In this document: positions 24,161 through 32,696 of the stretch, one piece after another
Layout of the letters: each line of letters begins with the position of its first letter
Numbering within the stretch: position 1 is the stretch's first letter
NCBI RefSeq assembly: GCF_007997015.1
Contig: NZ_VOSM01000008.1
Span: forward strand, 124,001 to 188,000
DNA from: Lujinxingia vulgaris
GTDB taxonomy: Bacteria > Myxococcota_A > Bradymonadia > Bradymonadales > Bradymonadaceae
DNA: 64,000 nt
Direction: 5' to 3'
The notes under the pieces: generated by a model
What the model saw: only the letters and a program-made list of their open reading frames with translations
The model's database searches: none
Told to the model about the DNA's origin: nothing
Translations under genes and position numbers: made by a program

Positions 24161-25555
24161 ATGCGTATGTGCCGCCTTTCATCTCTCGCTGTGCTGGTGT
24201 GTCTGTGTGCCTGGCTGATGTCCTGTTCTACGACGGGAACGAAGTCGGATGGCGAGGCTGTGTCGCAGCCGACGTTGACGCAGGAGGATGTGAAGGAGGC
24301 GTACGCGGAGGCGCTGGCCGCGCAGATCGCAGGGCTTGAAGCGACGCGGCCTCTGGGGAGTGCGGAGGCAGGGGAGGAGGCGATGGCGGTGCCGCTGCAT
24401 ATGGGGGTGGCGTTTCGGCCCTCGGCGATAGGGGAGTTGATGAAACGCGAGGTCGGGCGCCAGGTGCTGGGGGCGTTGCCGATCGAGGACGGGGTCTTGA
24501 GCGTGGCGGGAAAAGAGATCCCGGTGCGCCTGGAGCATGAGTTTCTGGAGTTGGAGCTTCGGCCGGATCAGGCGTGTGAGCATTGTTTGAGGATCGGGGG
24601 CAAGATCGCGGGGCGATTCGATGTGGATCTCCCGCTGCTGGGAGAGCGGGAGGACGAGCCTTATGCCGGGGAGTTCTCGGTGGTGGCGCCTCTGGAGTTT
24701 GTGCGCGTGGGGGAGAGCCAGCTGGCGATTCGCCTGGATACCAATCAGATTCCGAGGCTTGGCGGTCTGTGGGTGGACTTGAAGTTAGAGAGCCTGCCGG
24801 AGCGGGTGCAGAAACCCGTGAGAGAACAACTCAATGCGCTCTTCACGGAGCGGTTGAGCGGGAGTCTTGAGCCGCTGACGCTGGTGACCTTTCGCGGGTA
24901 TGACCTGGGGCTGGACAACGTGGCGTTGATGCCGGCCGGGCTGAGTTATGATGTGGGGACGTCGACGTACTTTGCGGGGGTAGGGACGAACCTTGCGGAT
25001 ATTGAGGGGGAGGTGGCGCCGCTGCATGCGTTGGGACGTGATGCCGTGCTGGGGGTGACGACGCACCTGCATATTCTGACGCATCGCACGCGCTTGAAGA
25101 TGCATCAGGGGGAGCTTGCGATGCGCTACGGGTTGGGCGGCGAGGCCGATGAGGCCGGGCCCGTGCGGGTGTTGTTGCGCGGGATTCGCGGTGTGGATGC
25201 GCCGCAGGGGGCTGAGCAGCCCGGGCATCTCGAGGTGGAGCTGGAGGTGTTCGTGTTTGGGGAGGGAGAAGGGGCGGTGCCGGCGGAGCGCAACCTTCTG
25301 GTGGCGAGCCTGGCGTTGCCGAGTCGGGAGCACGCGGCGCATGTGATCGAGCTGCGCAGCGCGAGCGCGACGGCGCTGGACCTGGAGGCGTGGCGGGAGT
25401 CGGCGGTGGTCGGGGAGTTTGTAACACTGCTCGATACGATGACGACGCCGCGGCAGGTCTCTGCGAATGCGATCGGTGCGTCGTACGGGTTGCACCAGGT
25501 TATGGTTCGCGCTCCCGGGTTGAGCGCGACGATGGGGAGGGTGGAGGACGAGTAA
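24161..25555 (+). CDS. lipoprotein of unknown function
   Basis: The precursor has 464 residues. A signal peptide with lipobox (LCAWLMSCSTTG) is followed by a helical segment and a long mixed beta-rich body. No known domain is recognised, although the alternating strands and segments such as FSVVAPLEFVRVGESQLAIR and TTHLHILTHRTRLKMHQGEL resemble lipid-binding or barrel-like folds. EHCLRIGG holds the only Cys outside the lipobox region apart from the one before it (ACEHC). The ATG at 24161 starts the signal peptide; the frame opens earlier at 24116. It is a single gene, with array B starting 28 nt past its stop. Confidence 0.7.
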   Translation: MRMCRLSSLAVLVCLCAWLMSCSTTGTKSDGEAVSQPTLTQEDVKEAYAEALAAQIAGLEATRPLGSAEAGEEAMAVPLHMGVAFRPSAIGELMKREVGRQVLGALPIEDGVLSVAGKEIPVRLEHEFLELELRPDQACEHCLRIGGKIAGRFDVDLPLLGEREDEPYAGEFSVVAPLEFVRVGESQLAIRLDTNQIPRLGGLWVDLKLESLPERVQKPVREQLNALFTERLSGSLEPLTLVTFRGYDLGLDNVALMPAGLSYDVGTSTYFAGVGTNLADIEGEVAPLHALGRDAVLGVTTHLHILTHRTRLKMHQGELAMRYGLGGEADEAGPVRVLLRGIRGVDAPQGAEQPGHLEVELEVFVFGEGEGAVPAERNLLVASLALPSREHAAHVIELRSASATALDLEAWRESAVVGEFVTLLDTMTTPRQVSANAIGASYGLHQVMVRAPGLSATMGRVEDE

Positions 25556-25582
25556 TTCTGTTCGGCGGCGAGGCGAGCAGGT

Positions 25583-26296
25583 TGACGCGTGGAGTAGGGG
25601 ATCTTTTTGGCGAGAACGTCAGGTCCAAGTGTGGAGTAGGGGATCTCGGTAGCAAGAACGGCAGGTCAACGCGTGGAGTAGGGGATCTCGGTAGCAAGAA
25701 CGGCAGGTCGGCGCGTGGAGTAGCAGATCTCGGTAGCGAGAACGGCAGGTCAACGCGTGGAGTAGCGGATCTTGGTAGCAAGAACGTCAGGTCAACGTGT
25801 GGAGTAGCGGATCTCGGTAGCGAGAACGGCAGGTCAACGCGTGGAGTAGCGGATCTCGTTAGCGAGAACGCCAGGTCAACGCGTGGAGTAGCGGATCCTG
25901 GTAGCAAGAACGGCAGGTCAACGCGTGGAGTAGGGGATCTCGGTAGCGAGAAGTGCAGCTGGAGACGTCCAGTAGGGGATCTAGCTGGCGAGAATGGCAA
26001 CTCGGGCATCCGAGTAGGGGATCTAGCTGGCGAGAATGGCAACTCGGGGTTCCGAGTAGGGGATCTAGCTGGCGAGAATGGCAACTCGGGGTTCCGAGTA
26101 GGGGATTTAGCTGGCGAGAATGGCAACTCGGGGTTCCGAGTAGGGGATCTAGCTGGCGAGAATGGCAACTCGGGGTTCCGAGTAGGGGATTTAGCTGGCG
26201 AGAATGGCAACTCGGGGTTCCGAGTAGGGGATCTAGCTGGCGAGAATGGCAACTCGGGGTTCCGAGTAGCGGATCTCGCTGGCGAGAAGTTAAGTT
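25583..26296. repeat. 42-bp tandem array with two hairpins per unit (array B, 17 units)
   Basis: GAGTA-anchored units start at 25591, 25633, 25675 and so on to 26263, every 42 bp. Units 1-9 share GTGGAGTAG.GGATCTCGG and units 10-17 share GGATCTAGCTGGCGAGAATG. One hairpin is TCTCG-GTAG-CGAGA in some units and TCTTG-GTAG-CAAGA in another, a compensated change. The second is ACTCGG-GGTT-CCGAGT in units 11-17, ACTCGG-GCAT-CCGAGT in unit 10 and CTGGA-GACG-TCCAG in unit 9. It fills the gap between two convergent genes. Past its end GCAAATCT/AGATTTGC (26311-26334) form another hairpin. Confidence 0.92.
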
Positions 26297-26389
26297 AGGG
26301 AGGCCAATGTGCAAATCTTGCTGGCGAGATTTGCATATTGGAATGTGATGTTAAAGAGGGGGCGGATGTCGCTTTGTGGGGCGGAGCGT

Positions 26390-27952
26390 CTAGTTCAGGA
26401 GGAGCCAGACAAGCAGGCCGGTAAGGGATAGTGCGAGTGTGGCGGGGAGGAGGGTGCGTTTGATGACTTCCGATTCGTGTCCGTTGATGCCGACGGAGGC
26501 GCAGCCGGCGATGATGCTGTGGGGGGCGATGGCGTTGCCGATGGCGGCGCCGGCTCCCTGGGCGCCGACGAGGCGTAAGGGATTGAGGCCGAGGTGTTCG
26601 GCGGTGGTGAGTTGGAAGTCGGTGAAGATGATGTTGGAGGCGGTGGCGGAGCCTGTGATGAAGGTGCCGAGCGCGCCGATGAGGGGAGCGAAGAGGGGCC
26701 AGGCGGAGCCGGTGTGGGCGGCGGCTTCGGCCAGAGCGTCGATCATGTGGGCGTGCACCATCAGCCGGGAGATGCTGAGCATGGCGATGAGGGTGAGGAT
26801 GACGGGCAGCAGCATGTGCAAGGCGGCTAAGGCGGCCTGACCTGTCTGGCGCCAGGAGGCGGATTGCATGCGGGCGCCGATGAGGAAGGCGAGTATCAGG
26901 ATGGTGCCGGGGTGAAAGAGGGGTTCGAGGTGGCCGTGGAAGAGGTCGAAGAGCTGCCAGCTGATGTCGACGGAGCGCAGCAGTGCGCTGAGGGTGTCGA
27001 GCTGGCGGGTGAGGAGGACCAGGACGATGACGACGAGGTAGGGGGAGGCGGCTTTCCAGAGGGGCATGGGGGCAGGTGAGGCGTCGTCGGGTTGGGGGGG
27101 AGGTTGAGGGGTGTCGGTGGTGTTTCGACCGCGGAGTTTGATGGCGAGTATGAGGAGGGTGGTGCCGACGAGGGCGGCGCCCATGGTGGGAAGTTCCGGG
27201 CCGACCTGGCGCGCGATGAATGCCATGGGGAGGAGGAAACCGGCTGCGGCGAGCAGGTACCAGCCGGCGATGGAGGCCCGGGGTGCGTCGGGTGCGGGGG
27301 TGGTCGGGGCGTTTTGGTGGGCCTGGCGGACCATCAGGCCGAGCAGCACTGCGCCGCTGAGGATGCTCAGCTCGGAGGTAGCCCGGGCGATGTCCAGGGG
27401 GCTGAAGGGGGTGGTGGCGAGCTGCACCATGACGGGGGTTCCGAGGGCGCCGAAGGAGACGCCGACGGCATAGCCGATCAGGGTGATGGCGACGGCGTGG
27501 ACGGCGGAGAAGCCGAAGGCCACCAAAAAAGGTGCGGCCAGGGCAGCGGGGGTGCCGAAGCCGGCGGCGCCTTCGAGGAAGAGGGCGAAGAACCAGGCGA
27601 TGAGGATGGCGATCAGCCTGGGGTCGTCGGTGAGGTGAGCGAGGTGTTGGCGCAGGGTGTCGATGGCGCCGGAGCTGAGTTGGAGGCGGTGGATGCAGAG
27701 GGCGCCGAAGATGATCCAGAGGATGGAGGCGGCGGTGAAGGAGGCTTCGGCCAGTGCGCCGAGAAGTCCGGTTATCCGAGGAGCGTCGGAGTTTGCGAGG
27801 GAGGGGAAGCCGAAGTGGAGGAGGGTGAGCGCGAGGGTGAGGAGCAGCCCGAGGACGCCGGCGGTGGCGGCGGAGCGTTTGAAGAGGACCATCGCCACCA
27901 GGATGAGGACGATGGGAGAGGCTGCCAGGAGTGCTTCGAGCCACCAGGTCAT
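26390..27952 (-). CDS. L-lactate permease family transporter
   Basis: The 520-residue protein has about 13 membrane segments and fits the LldP/GlcA lactate/glycolate permease family. Signature stretches are EGAAGFGTPAALAAPFLVA, IGYAVGVSFGALGTPVMVQ, and near the end PLIGALGTFITGSATASNII and GAQGAGAAIGNAIAPHSII. The family carries L- or D-lactate or glycolate with protons. It is a single gene whose end faces array B. The ATG at 27952 precedes the first membrane segment; a TTG at 28024 would add a Pro-rich stretch. The next gene (28049) ends 96 nt upstream on the same strand. Confidence 0.9.
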   Translation of the reverse strand: MTWWLEALLAASPIVLILVAMVLFKRSAATAGVLGLLLTLALTLLHFGFPSLANSDAPRITGLLGALAEASFTAASILWIIFGALCIHRLQLSSGAIDTLRQHLAHLTDDPRLIAILIAWFFALFLEGAAGFGTPAALAAPFLVAFGFSAVHAVAITLIGYAVGVSFGALGTPVMVQLATTPFSPLDIARATSELSILSGAVLLGLMVRQAHQNAPTTPAPDAPRASIAGWYLLAAAGFLLPMAFIARQVGPELPTMGAALVGTTLLILAIKLRGRNTTDTPQPPPQPDDASPAPMPLWKAASPYLVVIVLVLLTRQLDTLSALLRSVDISWQLFDLFHGHLEPLFHPGTILILAFLIGARMQSASWRQTGQAALAALHMLLPVILTLIAMLSISRLMVHAHMIDALAEAAAHTGSAWPLFAPLIGALGTFITGSATASNIIFTDFQLTTAEHLGLNPLRLVGAQGAGAAIGNAIAPHSIIAGCASVGINGHESEVIKRTLLPATLALSLTGLLVWLLLN

Positions 27953-28048
27953 GGGGAGGGGGCCGGGGCGCAGAGTGGAGTTGAGGGAGGAGGGTGATAG
28001 TAGCGCGATTGGAGGGAGGCTCAACCCCGATGAGAGTGTCTGTGGAGG

Positions 28049-29659
28049 TTAGTTCATGGCGTCGAGGACGTCGGCGTTGCTATCGCCGGGGAGGGTTAGG
28101 TGATGGCGAGCGCGCCAGGTGTGGTAGGCGATACGTGTGAGAGCGTTGAGGGAGCGCTGTTCCGCGAAGAGGTCGACGGAGGCGTGAGCGGCGTTCTTGC
28201 GGATGAGGGTAGGGCGCAGGCGTTCGCGTTCGGCGCCCAGGAGCGCGGAGAGTTCGGCGAGTTGGGCGACGGAGGTTGTGTCGTGGGGATCGGGGGAGTC
28301 GAGGGCGCAGTGCAGAAGGTTAATGAGGAGCTTTCGCGCGTTGGAGAAGTTGGGGTTGATGCGTGCGTGTTGCAGGTTGCCGTGTTCGGTGGTCCAGCGC
28401 AGGTAGCGCTCCAGGTGGTCGAGGGCGTGGAGAAGGGAGAGGTGGCGGGCGAAGAGGCGTTCGTCGGAGGCGGAGGTTTGCACGCCGTTTAAGAAGGCGC
28501 GGGTCTGAGCGATGCCTTCGCGGAGTTCGCTGGCCAGGGGCTCGAAGTCGGGATGGGCGTTGCGGTCGCTGTGCTCGTCGAGGCTGGCGAGTGTGGCGCG
28601 GTGGAGGGCGGAGAGCATCTCGGAGATTGTGGTCGCGGCGGCGTCGAGGGCGATGGGGGGGAGGCTGTGGGTGGAGGTGTCGAGGTGGGAGGTGAAGCGG
28701 CGGACGGGGCCGGGGATGAGGCGTTCGATGAGTGCGGAGAAGGGGTGAATGAAGGGGAGAAGGAGGAGGACGCCGATGAGGTTAAAGGCGGTGTGAAAGG
28801 CGGCGATGTGGGTGGCATCGTCGTGTACGTGGAGGGCGGTGAGGAGGGCGTTTAGCGATGGTATCAGGAGGGGAAGGGCGGCCAGGGCGATGCAACCGGT
28901 CAGGACGTTGAAGAGGATGTGAGCGAGGGCGGTTCGTCGGGCGGGGATGGTCGCGCCGATGCTGCCGATGGCGGCGGTGATGGTGGTGCCCACGTTCTGG
29001 CCAATGACCAGCGATGCGGCCTGGGTGACGTCGATGGCGCCGGTGGCGAGGGCGGTCAGGGTGGCGGCGACGGCGGCGCTGGAGGATTGCATGATGACGG
29101 TCATGACGATGCCGACGCCGACCAGGAGGAGGCGGCCGCCGAAACCGTCGATGGCGAAGTCGGCCGGGGAGACGCGGGTGCTCACCTCGAGCATGCCGGT
29201 CTGGAGGACGTCGATGCCGACAAAGATAAGGCCGAAGCCTGCGAGCGCGGTGCCGAGTTTGGCGCCCCTGGCGCGCGCGAGCAGGTGAATGAAGGCACCG
29301 ATGCCGACCAGGGGGAGGGCGAAGGCGCCGATATCAATTTTGAGTCCGATGAGCGCGACGAGCCAGGAGGTCATGGTGGTGCCGAGGTTGGCACCCAGGA
29401 TGACGCCCAGCGACTGTGTGAAGGAGAGTAAGCCAGCGCTGACGAAGCCGATGGTCATCAGGGTTGTGGCGCTGGAGGACTGGACGAGTGCGGTGACCAC
29501 GGTGCCGGTGGCGACGCTGGAGAGGCGGTTGCCGGTGAGGCGTTGCAACCAGGCGCGCAGGGCGTTTCCGCCCAGGGAGCGCAGGCCGTCGCTTAAGAGG
29601 GCCATGCCGAGGAGGAAGAGTCCGACGCCTCCGAGGATGTTTGTTATGAGGGTGTGCAC
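28049..29659 (-). CDS. Na/Pi cotransporter family protein with PhoU-like tail
   Basis: The 536-residue protein has an N-terminal membrane half with two copies of the Na+/phosphate cotransporter repeat: VQSSSATTLMTIGFVSAG with GANLGTTMTSWLVAL, and MQSSSAAVAATLTALATG with GQNVGTTITAAIGSIG. The C-terminal part of about 200 residues is helical and soluble, as in the PhoU-like tail of bacterial NptA/YjbB proteins. It probably exports or imports phosphate with sodium. The start is a GTG at 29659, just before the first membrane segment (NILGGVGLFLLGMALLSDGL). Confidence 0.9.
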   Translation of the reverse strand: MHTLITNILGGVGLFLLGMALLSDGLRSLGGNALRAWLQRLTGNRLSSVATGTVVTALVQSSSATTLMTIGFVSAGLLSFTQSLGVILGANLGTTMTSWLVALIGLKIDIGAFALPLVGIGAFIHLLARARGAKLGTALAGFGLIFVGIDVLQTGMLEVSTRVSPADFAIDGFGGRLLLVGVGIVMTVIMQSSSAAVAATLTALATGAIDVTQAASLVIGQNVGTTITAAIGSIGATIPARRTALAHILFNVLTGCIALAALPLLIPSLNALLTALHVHDDATHIAAFHTAFNLIGVLLLLPFIHPFSALIERLIPGPVRRFTSHLDTSTHSLPPIALDAAATTISEMLSALHRATLASLDEHSDRNAHPDFEPLASELREGIAQTRAFLNGVQTSASDERLFARHLSLLHALDHLERYLRWTTEHGNLQHARINPNFSNARKLLINLLHCALDSPDPHDTTSVAQLAELSALLGAERERLRPTLIRKNAAHASVDLFAEQRSLNALTRIAYHTWRARHHLTLPGDSNADVLDAMN

Positions 29660-30001
29660 GGTGGTCGAGTCCGTCGGGAGCGTGGGGCGTGGGAGTTGCG
29701 TGCAGGCGGGGGGGCCTGATGGAGCTCGGAGTTGGAGCTTGGACAGGGTATGAGGATGCGTGGAGAGGGGCGTTTCGACAAGGCGTGTGGGCCTCCCGGT
29801 GATGTTTGGACCCGGAGTAGCCGCTTATTGGATGTCGGAGGGGGACTCCCGGGTGAACCTGGCCGCGTGGGCTTGCGGGTTTGCTTCCTTCTTGCTAACC
29901 CACCGCAACCCTTAACTGCTCGTCGATGAAGTGGCTGCGCGCGGGTGCGCGGCACGTATGCCATGAGCGCAACCGATCCATCTGGAAAGGAGATGTTTGA
30001 T
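29660..30001. other. intergenic stretch without a recognisable gene
   Basis: No gene is visible. The right end holds a strong ribosome binding site (AAAGGAGATG) before the ATG at 30002. The rest must contain the two divergent promoters, but I cannot pick their elements with confidence. Confidence 0.45.
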
Positions 30002-30785
30002 ATGACGTTTCACACCCAAAAGAGCACGATCCTGGCCCTCTTGCTGATCACGTCCATGGCGTTTTTTGCCGTGGCCTGTGGCGGAAGGCGCCGACACCAA
30101 CGATGATGCCGATGTGATTGCAGAGGCGAGCTTCTCGCTGGAGTTGGATGAGGCCAGCAGCACGCTCAGCGTGGATGAAGGTCAGGCTGTGGAAGTGGCG
30201 TTTACGGTGGAGAACACCGGTAACGCGGACGGCACGGCGACGGTGACGCTGACGCTTGGGGAGTTCACCGACACGGCGGAGATCGCGGTGGCGGCGGGGA
30301 GCGCTGAAGGTGGCAGCTTTACCTGGATGACTGCCGAAGGCGATGCCGGCACTTACAGCGCGGAGGTCGTCCTGGGTGAGACGACGGTCACTGCCGATGT
30401 GGTGGTTGCGGGAGCGCCGATCATCGACGAGGAAGGTGCGTTCTTTGAGCTGAGCATTGTTACCGAGGCGAGCACGCTGACGGTGGTTGAGGGCGAGTCG
30501 CTGGAGGTTGTGGTTCTGGGAACGAATACGGGGACGACCGAGGGCATTATCGAGCTCACCGGGCAGATCACGATGGAAGGTGGGGGTATTGTTGGCCTTC
30601 AGCTCCAAACCGAGGGTGGGGATGCCGAGACGCCTGTGGCGCCGGGGCAGGGGGTTCGGATTGAGGCGACTCTGCCCACGGGCCCGGGAGAGCAGGAGCT
30701 GTCGGCGGGGACGCATAGTCTGGAGATTTCGTCGCAACACGATTCGGTGACGACCGAGGTCGTGGTCACCGCCCCGGCGGAGTAA
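30002..30785 (+). pseudogene. CARDB-like lipoprotein, frameshifted just after the lipobox
   Basis: The signal peptide from 30002 (ILALLLITSMAFFAVACGG) ends with a perfect lipobox, but its frame then stops at about 30106. The mature part follows in the +1 frame from about 30088 (GADTNDDADV) to 30785. Dropping one A from TGTGGCGGAAGGCGCC joins the two. The mature protein of about 230 residues has two Ig-like CARDB-type domains (VDEGQAVEVAFTVENTGNAD and VVEGESLEVVVLGTNTGTTE). A good Shine-Dalgarno stands before 30002 and a terminator follows the stop, so the unit is otherwise intact. Either a recent mutation, a sequencing error or recoding explains it. Confidence 0.75.
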
Positions 30786-30816
30786 AGCCTGGACGGCAGG
30801 TATCGAAGGAGAAGTC

Positions 30817-30855
30817 AGCAGCCCCGCTTGAATCAAGCGGGGCTGCTGTCGTTTT
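30817..30855 (+). terminator. intrinsic terminator, 14-15 bp stem
   Basis: AGCAGCCCCGCTTGA (30817-30831) pairs with TCAAGCGGGGCTGCT (30833-30847), then GTCGTTTTG. It serves the gene ending at 30785 and, in reverse, may serve the minus-strand gene ending at 30869. Confidence 0.85.
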
Positions 30856-30868
30856 GCCTCAGGGCGAT

Positions 30869-32626
30869 TTAGCGGATGTCATCTTCGGCGTACATGATGA
30901 TGACGCGGTAGAGGTGCCAGGGATCGTCGGGGTGGCGGTAGGGGGCGGCGATGACGGCGGCGCGCAGGAGGCGAGCGTTGACGAGCTCATCGGGGACGTG
31001 GAAGTCGTCGAGGTCGCGGGCGGTCAGGGTCCAGTAGCGCACGCCGGTCTGGAGGTTGTTGACCATGGCGTTGACGACGCGGTCGGTGGCGCGGGCGGGG
31101 GTGACCTGACCCCGGGCGATGGCACCGGAGAGGATGACGGCGGCGCGCTGGTAGTTGCCGGAGTCGTAGACGGGGCGGTTGCCGGCGGCGTCGCGGGCGG
31201 TGTTGATGGTGTTGAGGGCGCGGGCGACGAGCTCATCTTCGGAGAGGTCGGGGACGCGGTTGTAGCCGCCGATGAGAAGGCTTGTGGAGCCCTCGTTTTG
31301 AACGGCGGCCAGGGCGATGTGGCTGAGGTTGGGGTCGAAGAGCATATCGCGGGCGGTGGGGCTGGTGAGGATGAGGGCCATGACCTTAGCAGGGTTCTCG
31401 GCGCGGTAGTGACGGATGGTGAAGTCACCGTAGAGGATGGGCTCGCCGATATCCCAGCCGGCGGTGACGGCGCCCTGGTAGAGTTCGGATGCGGCGGCGT
31501 CCTTGTCTTGAATGGCCTGGAGCAGGTGAGGAAAGACTTTGCTGATGGTGCGGGACTGGGCGTCGGAGCGTTCGACGGGTTGCATGCCAGAGAGGGTGCG
31601 GATGCGGTTGAGCTGGGAGGAGATGCGGGAGAAGGCGTCGGAGGCGTCGCGTACGTCGGGGACGGCAACTGTGGCGCTGACGTAACGAGGGTCGTCGAGG
31701 TCGGTGACAAAGAGGGCCATGGTGCCGATGTCAGACCAGGGCTGGTCGCTCAGGGAGAGGGAGAACTCGACGTAGGCGCGACCGCGCGGCTCGGTCTCGG
31801 AGTCGCCGCCGCAGTGGAAGCGGAACTCGGGGTAGCGTACGGACTGGTCGCGTTCGCATCGGCGGGCGTCGAGGTTGCCGACGGTGATGTAGGCGCGGAC
31901 GTAGTCATAGCGCTCGTCGAGGACGCGACCCTCCAGGGTGCCCTGCTCGTCGAAGGTGATGGGGCGCGGTGTGACGGTCATGGTGCGTCGGCCGGCGCTC
32001 ATGGCGATGACGACGTTTTGGCCGATGCGTTCGACGTGCATGCCGAAGTCGACGAGGCCGGTGTATCGGTTGCGGCTTTCGTTGATGAAGGTGTTGATTT
32101 TGTCCGCAGCCAGGGCTTCGACCTGGTCGAGGGGCGTGTTGGCGTTGAGGTACGAAAGCCGCACGAAGTGGTCGGGACCGATCCAGCCGCAGCGCGCGCC
32201 GATGTAGGTGTCGAGCTCATTGTCGGGCCAGCGTTGTTGCGCGACGTAGTAGTGGGCGTTCTGGCGCGCGACGCAGTGGCTGGCCTCGGAGCGGGCGGTG
32301 TTGTCGAGGCTGTCGACCTTCTGGGCGAAGGCCTGCTCCCAGACTTCGAGGTTCTGGCGAGGCTGGTGGCCGAGGGTGTCGGGCAGCGGGGCGACCAGGT
32401 TCCAGCGTTCGGCGGGCTGGGGGCCGACGAGCTCTTCGAGGGAGATGGAGGGGGCGGGCGATGCCACGATCTCCTGGATCTTCTCTCGGGAGGGAAGGTC
32501 CAATGAGGGGGCCTCGCCCATGCGGCTGTTGGGCTCAGGGGTGGCGCAGGCAGCTGCCAGGAGGAGGAGGAGGGCGAGGAGGAGCGCCTGGTGGCGTGGC
32601 GAGGGGGGAGCGGTGAGGTACTTCAT
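30869..32626 (-). CDS. large lipoprotein with CAP-like C-terminal region, paralogue 1
   Basis: The precursor has 585 residues with a lipobox (LLLLLAAACATPE). The middle holds CVARQNAHYYVAQQRWPDNE and IGARCGWIG, conserved in the next gene. The C-terminal third reads like a diverged CAP/SCP domain: INRIRTLSGMQPVERSD-like start (SQLNRIRTLSGM), then LTSPTARDMLFDPNLSHIAL, where CAP proteins have the SPxHRxxLL..p...IGVG stretch; the usual catalytic His residues are not obvious. It ends with RVIIMYAEDDIR, nearly the same as its paralogue. The two genes are tandem, the same length and about 50% identical by eye. Role unknown; a paired envelope function is likely. Confidence 0.72.
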   Translation of the reverse strand: MKYLTAPPSPRHQALLLALLLLLAAACATPEPNSRMGEAPSLDLPSREKIQEIVASPAPSISLEELVGPQPAERWNLVAPLPDTLGHQPRQNLEVWEQAFAQKVDSLDNTARSEASHCVARQNAHYYVAQQRWPDNELDTYIGARCGWIGPDHFVRLSYLNANTPLDQVEALAADKINTFINESRNRYTGLVDFGMHVERIGQNVVIAMSAGRRTMTVTPRPITFDEQGTLEGRVLDERYDYVRAYITVGNLDARRCERDQSVRYPEFRFHCGGDSETEPRGRAYVEFSLSLSDQPWSDIGTMALFVTDLDDPRYVSATVAVPDVRDASDAFSRISSQLNRIRTLSGMQPVERSDAQSRTISKVFPHLLQAIQDKDAAASELYQGAVTAGWDIGEPILYGDFTIRHYRAENPAKVMALILTSPTARDMLFDPNLSHIALAAVQNEGSTSLLIGGYNRVPDLSEDELVARALNTINTARDAAGNRPVYDSGNYQRAAVILSGAIARGQVTPARATDRVVNAMVNNLQTGVRYWTLTARDLDDFHVPDELVNARLLRAAVIAAPYRHPDDPWHLYRVIIMYAEDDIR

Positions 32627-32656
32627 AGCGAACGTCCAGTACTACAGCGCGTGAGA

Positions 32657-32690
32657 GCGACGCGCTCGTCGGGCCTGACGAGCGCGTCGC
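32657..32690 (-). other. perfect 14-bp hairpin between the paralogues
   Basis: GCGACGCGCTCGTC (32657-32670) and GACGAGCGCGTCGC (32677-32690) pair perfectly around a six-base loop. It lies in the 70-nt gap between the two lipoprotein genes. No T-run follows on either strand, so it may attenuate or protect the mRNA instead of ending it. Confidence 0.75.
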
Positions 32691-32696
32691 GGGGGA

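Noticed and set aside
26220-26270. tRNA-like T-arm (GGGGTTCCGAGT) in array B
   Set aside because: It resembles a T-arm by chance. No acceptor or anticodon stems surround it, and it recurs every 42 bp.
25583-26296. CRISPR array
   Set aside because: Units follow each other directly with no unique spacers, unit length is fixed at 42 bp, and no cas gene is near. The same holds for the other arrays.
25390-26314. Proteins with 14-residue repeats in three frames over array B
   Set aside because: The 42-bp pitch keeps any stop-free frame open on both strands. There is no start signal or domain, and paired changes in the hairpins fit structure better than coding.
26295-27944. A 549-codon open frame opposite or alongside the permease gene
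   Set aside because: Its Arg/Pro/His-rich translation is an alternative frame of the same strand; the permease frame has membrane segments and family signatures.
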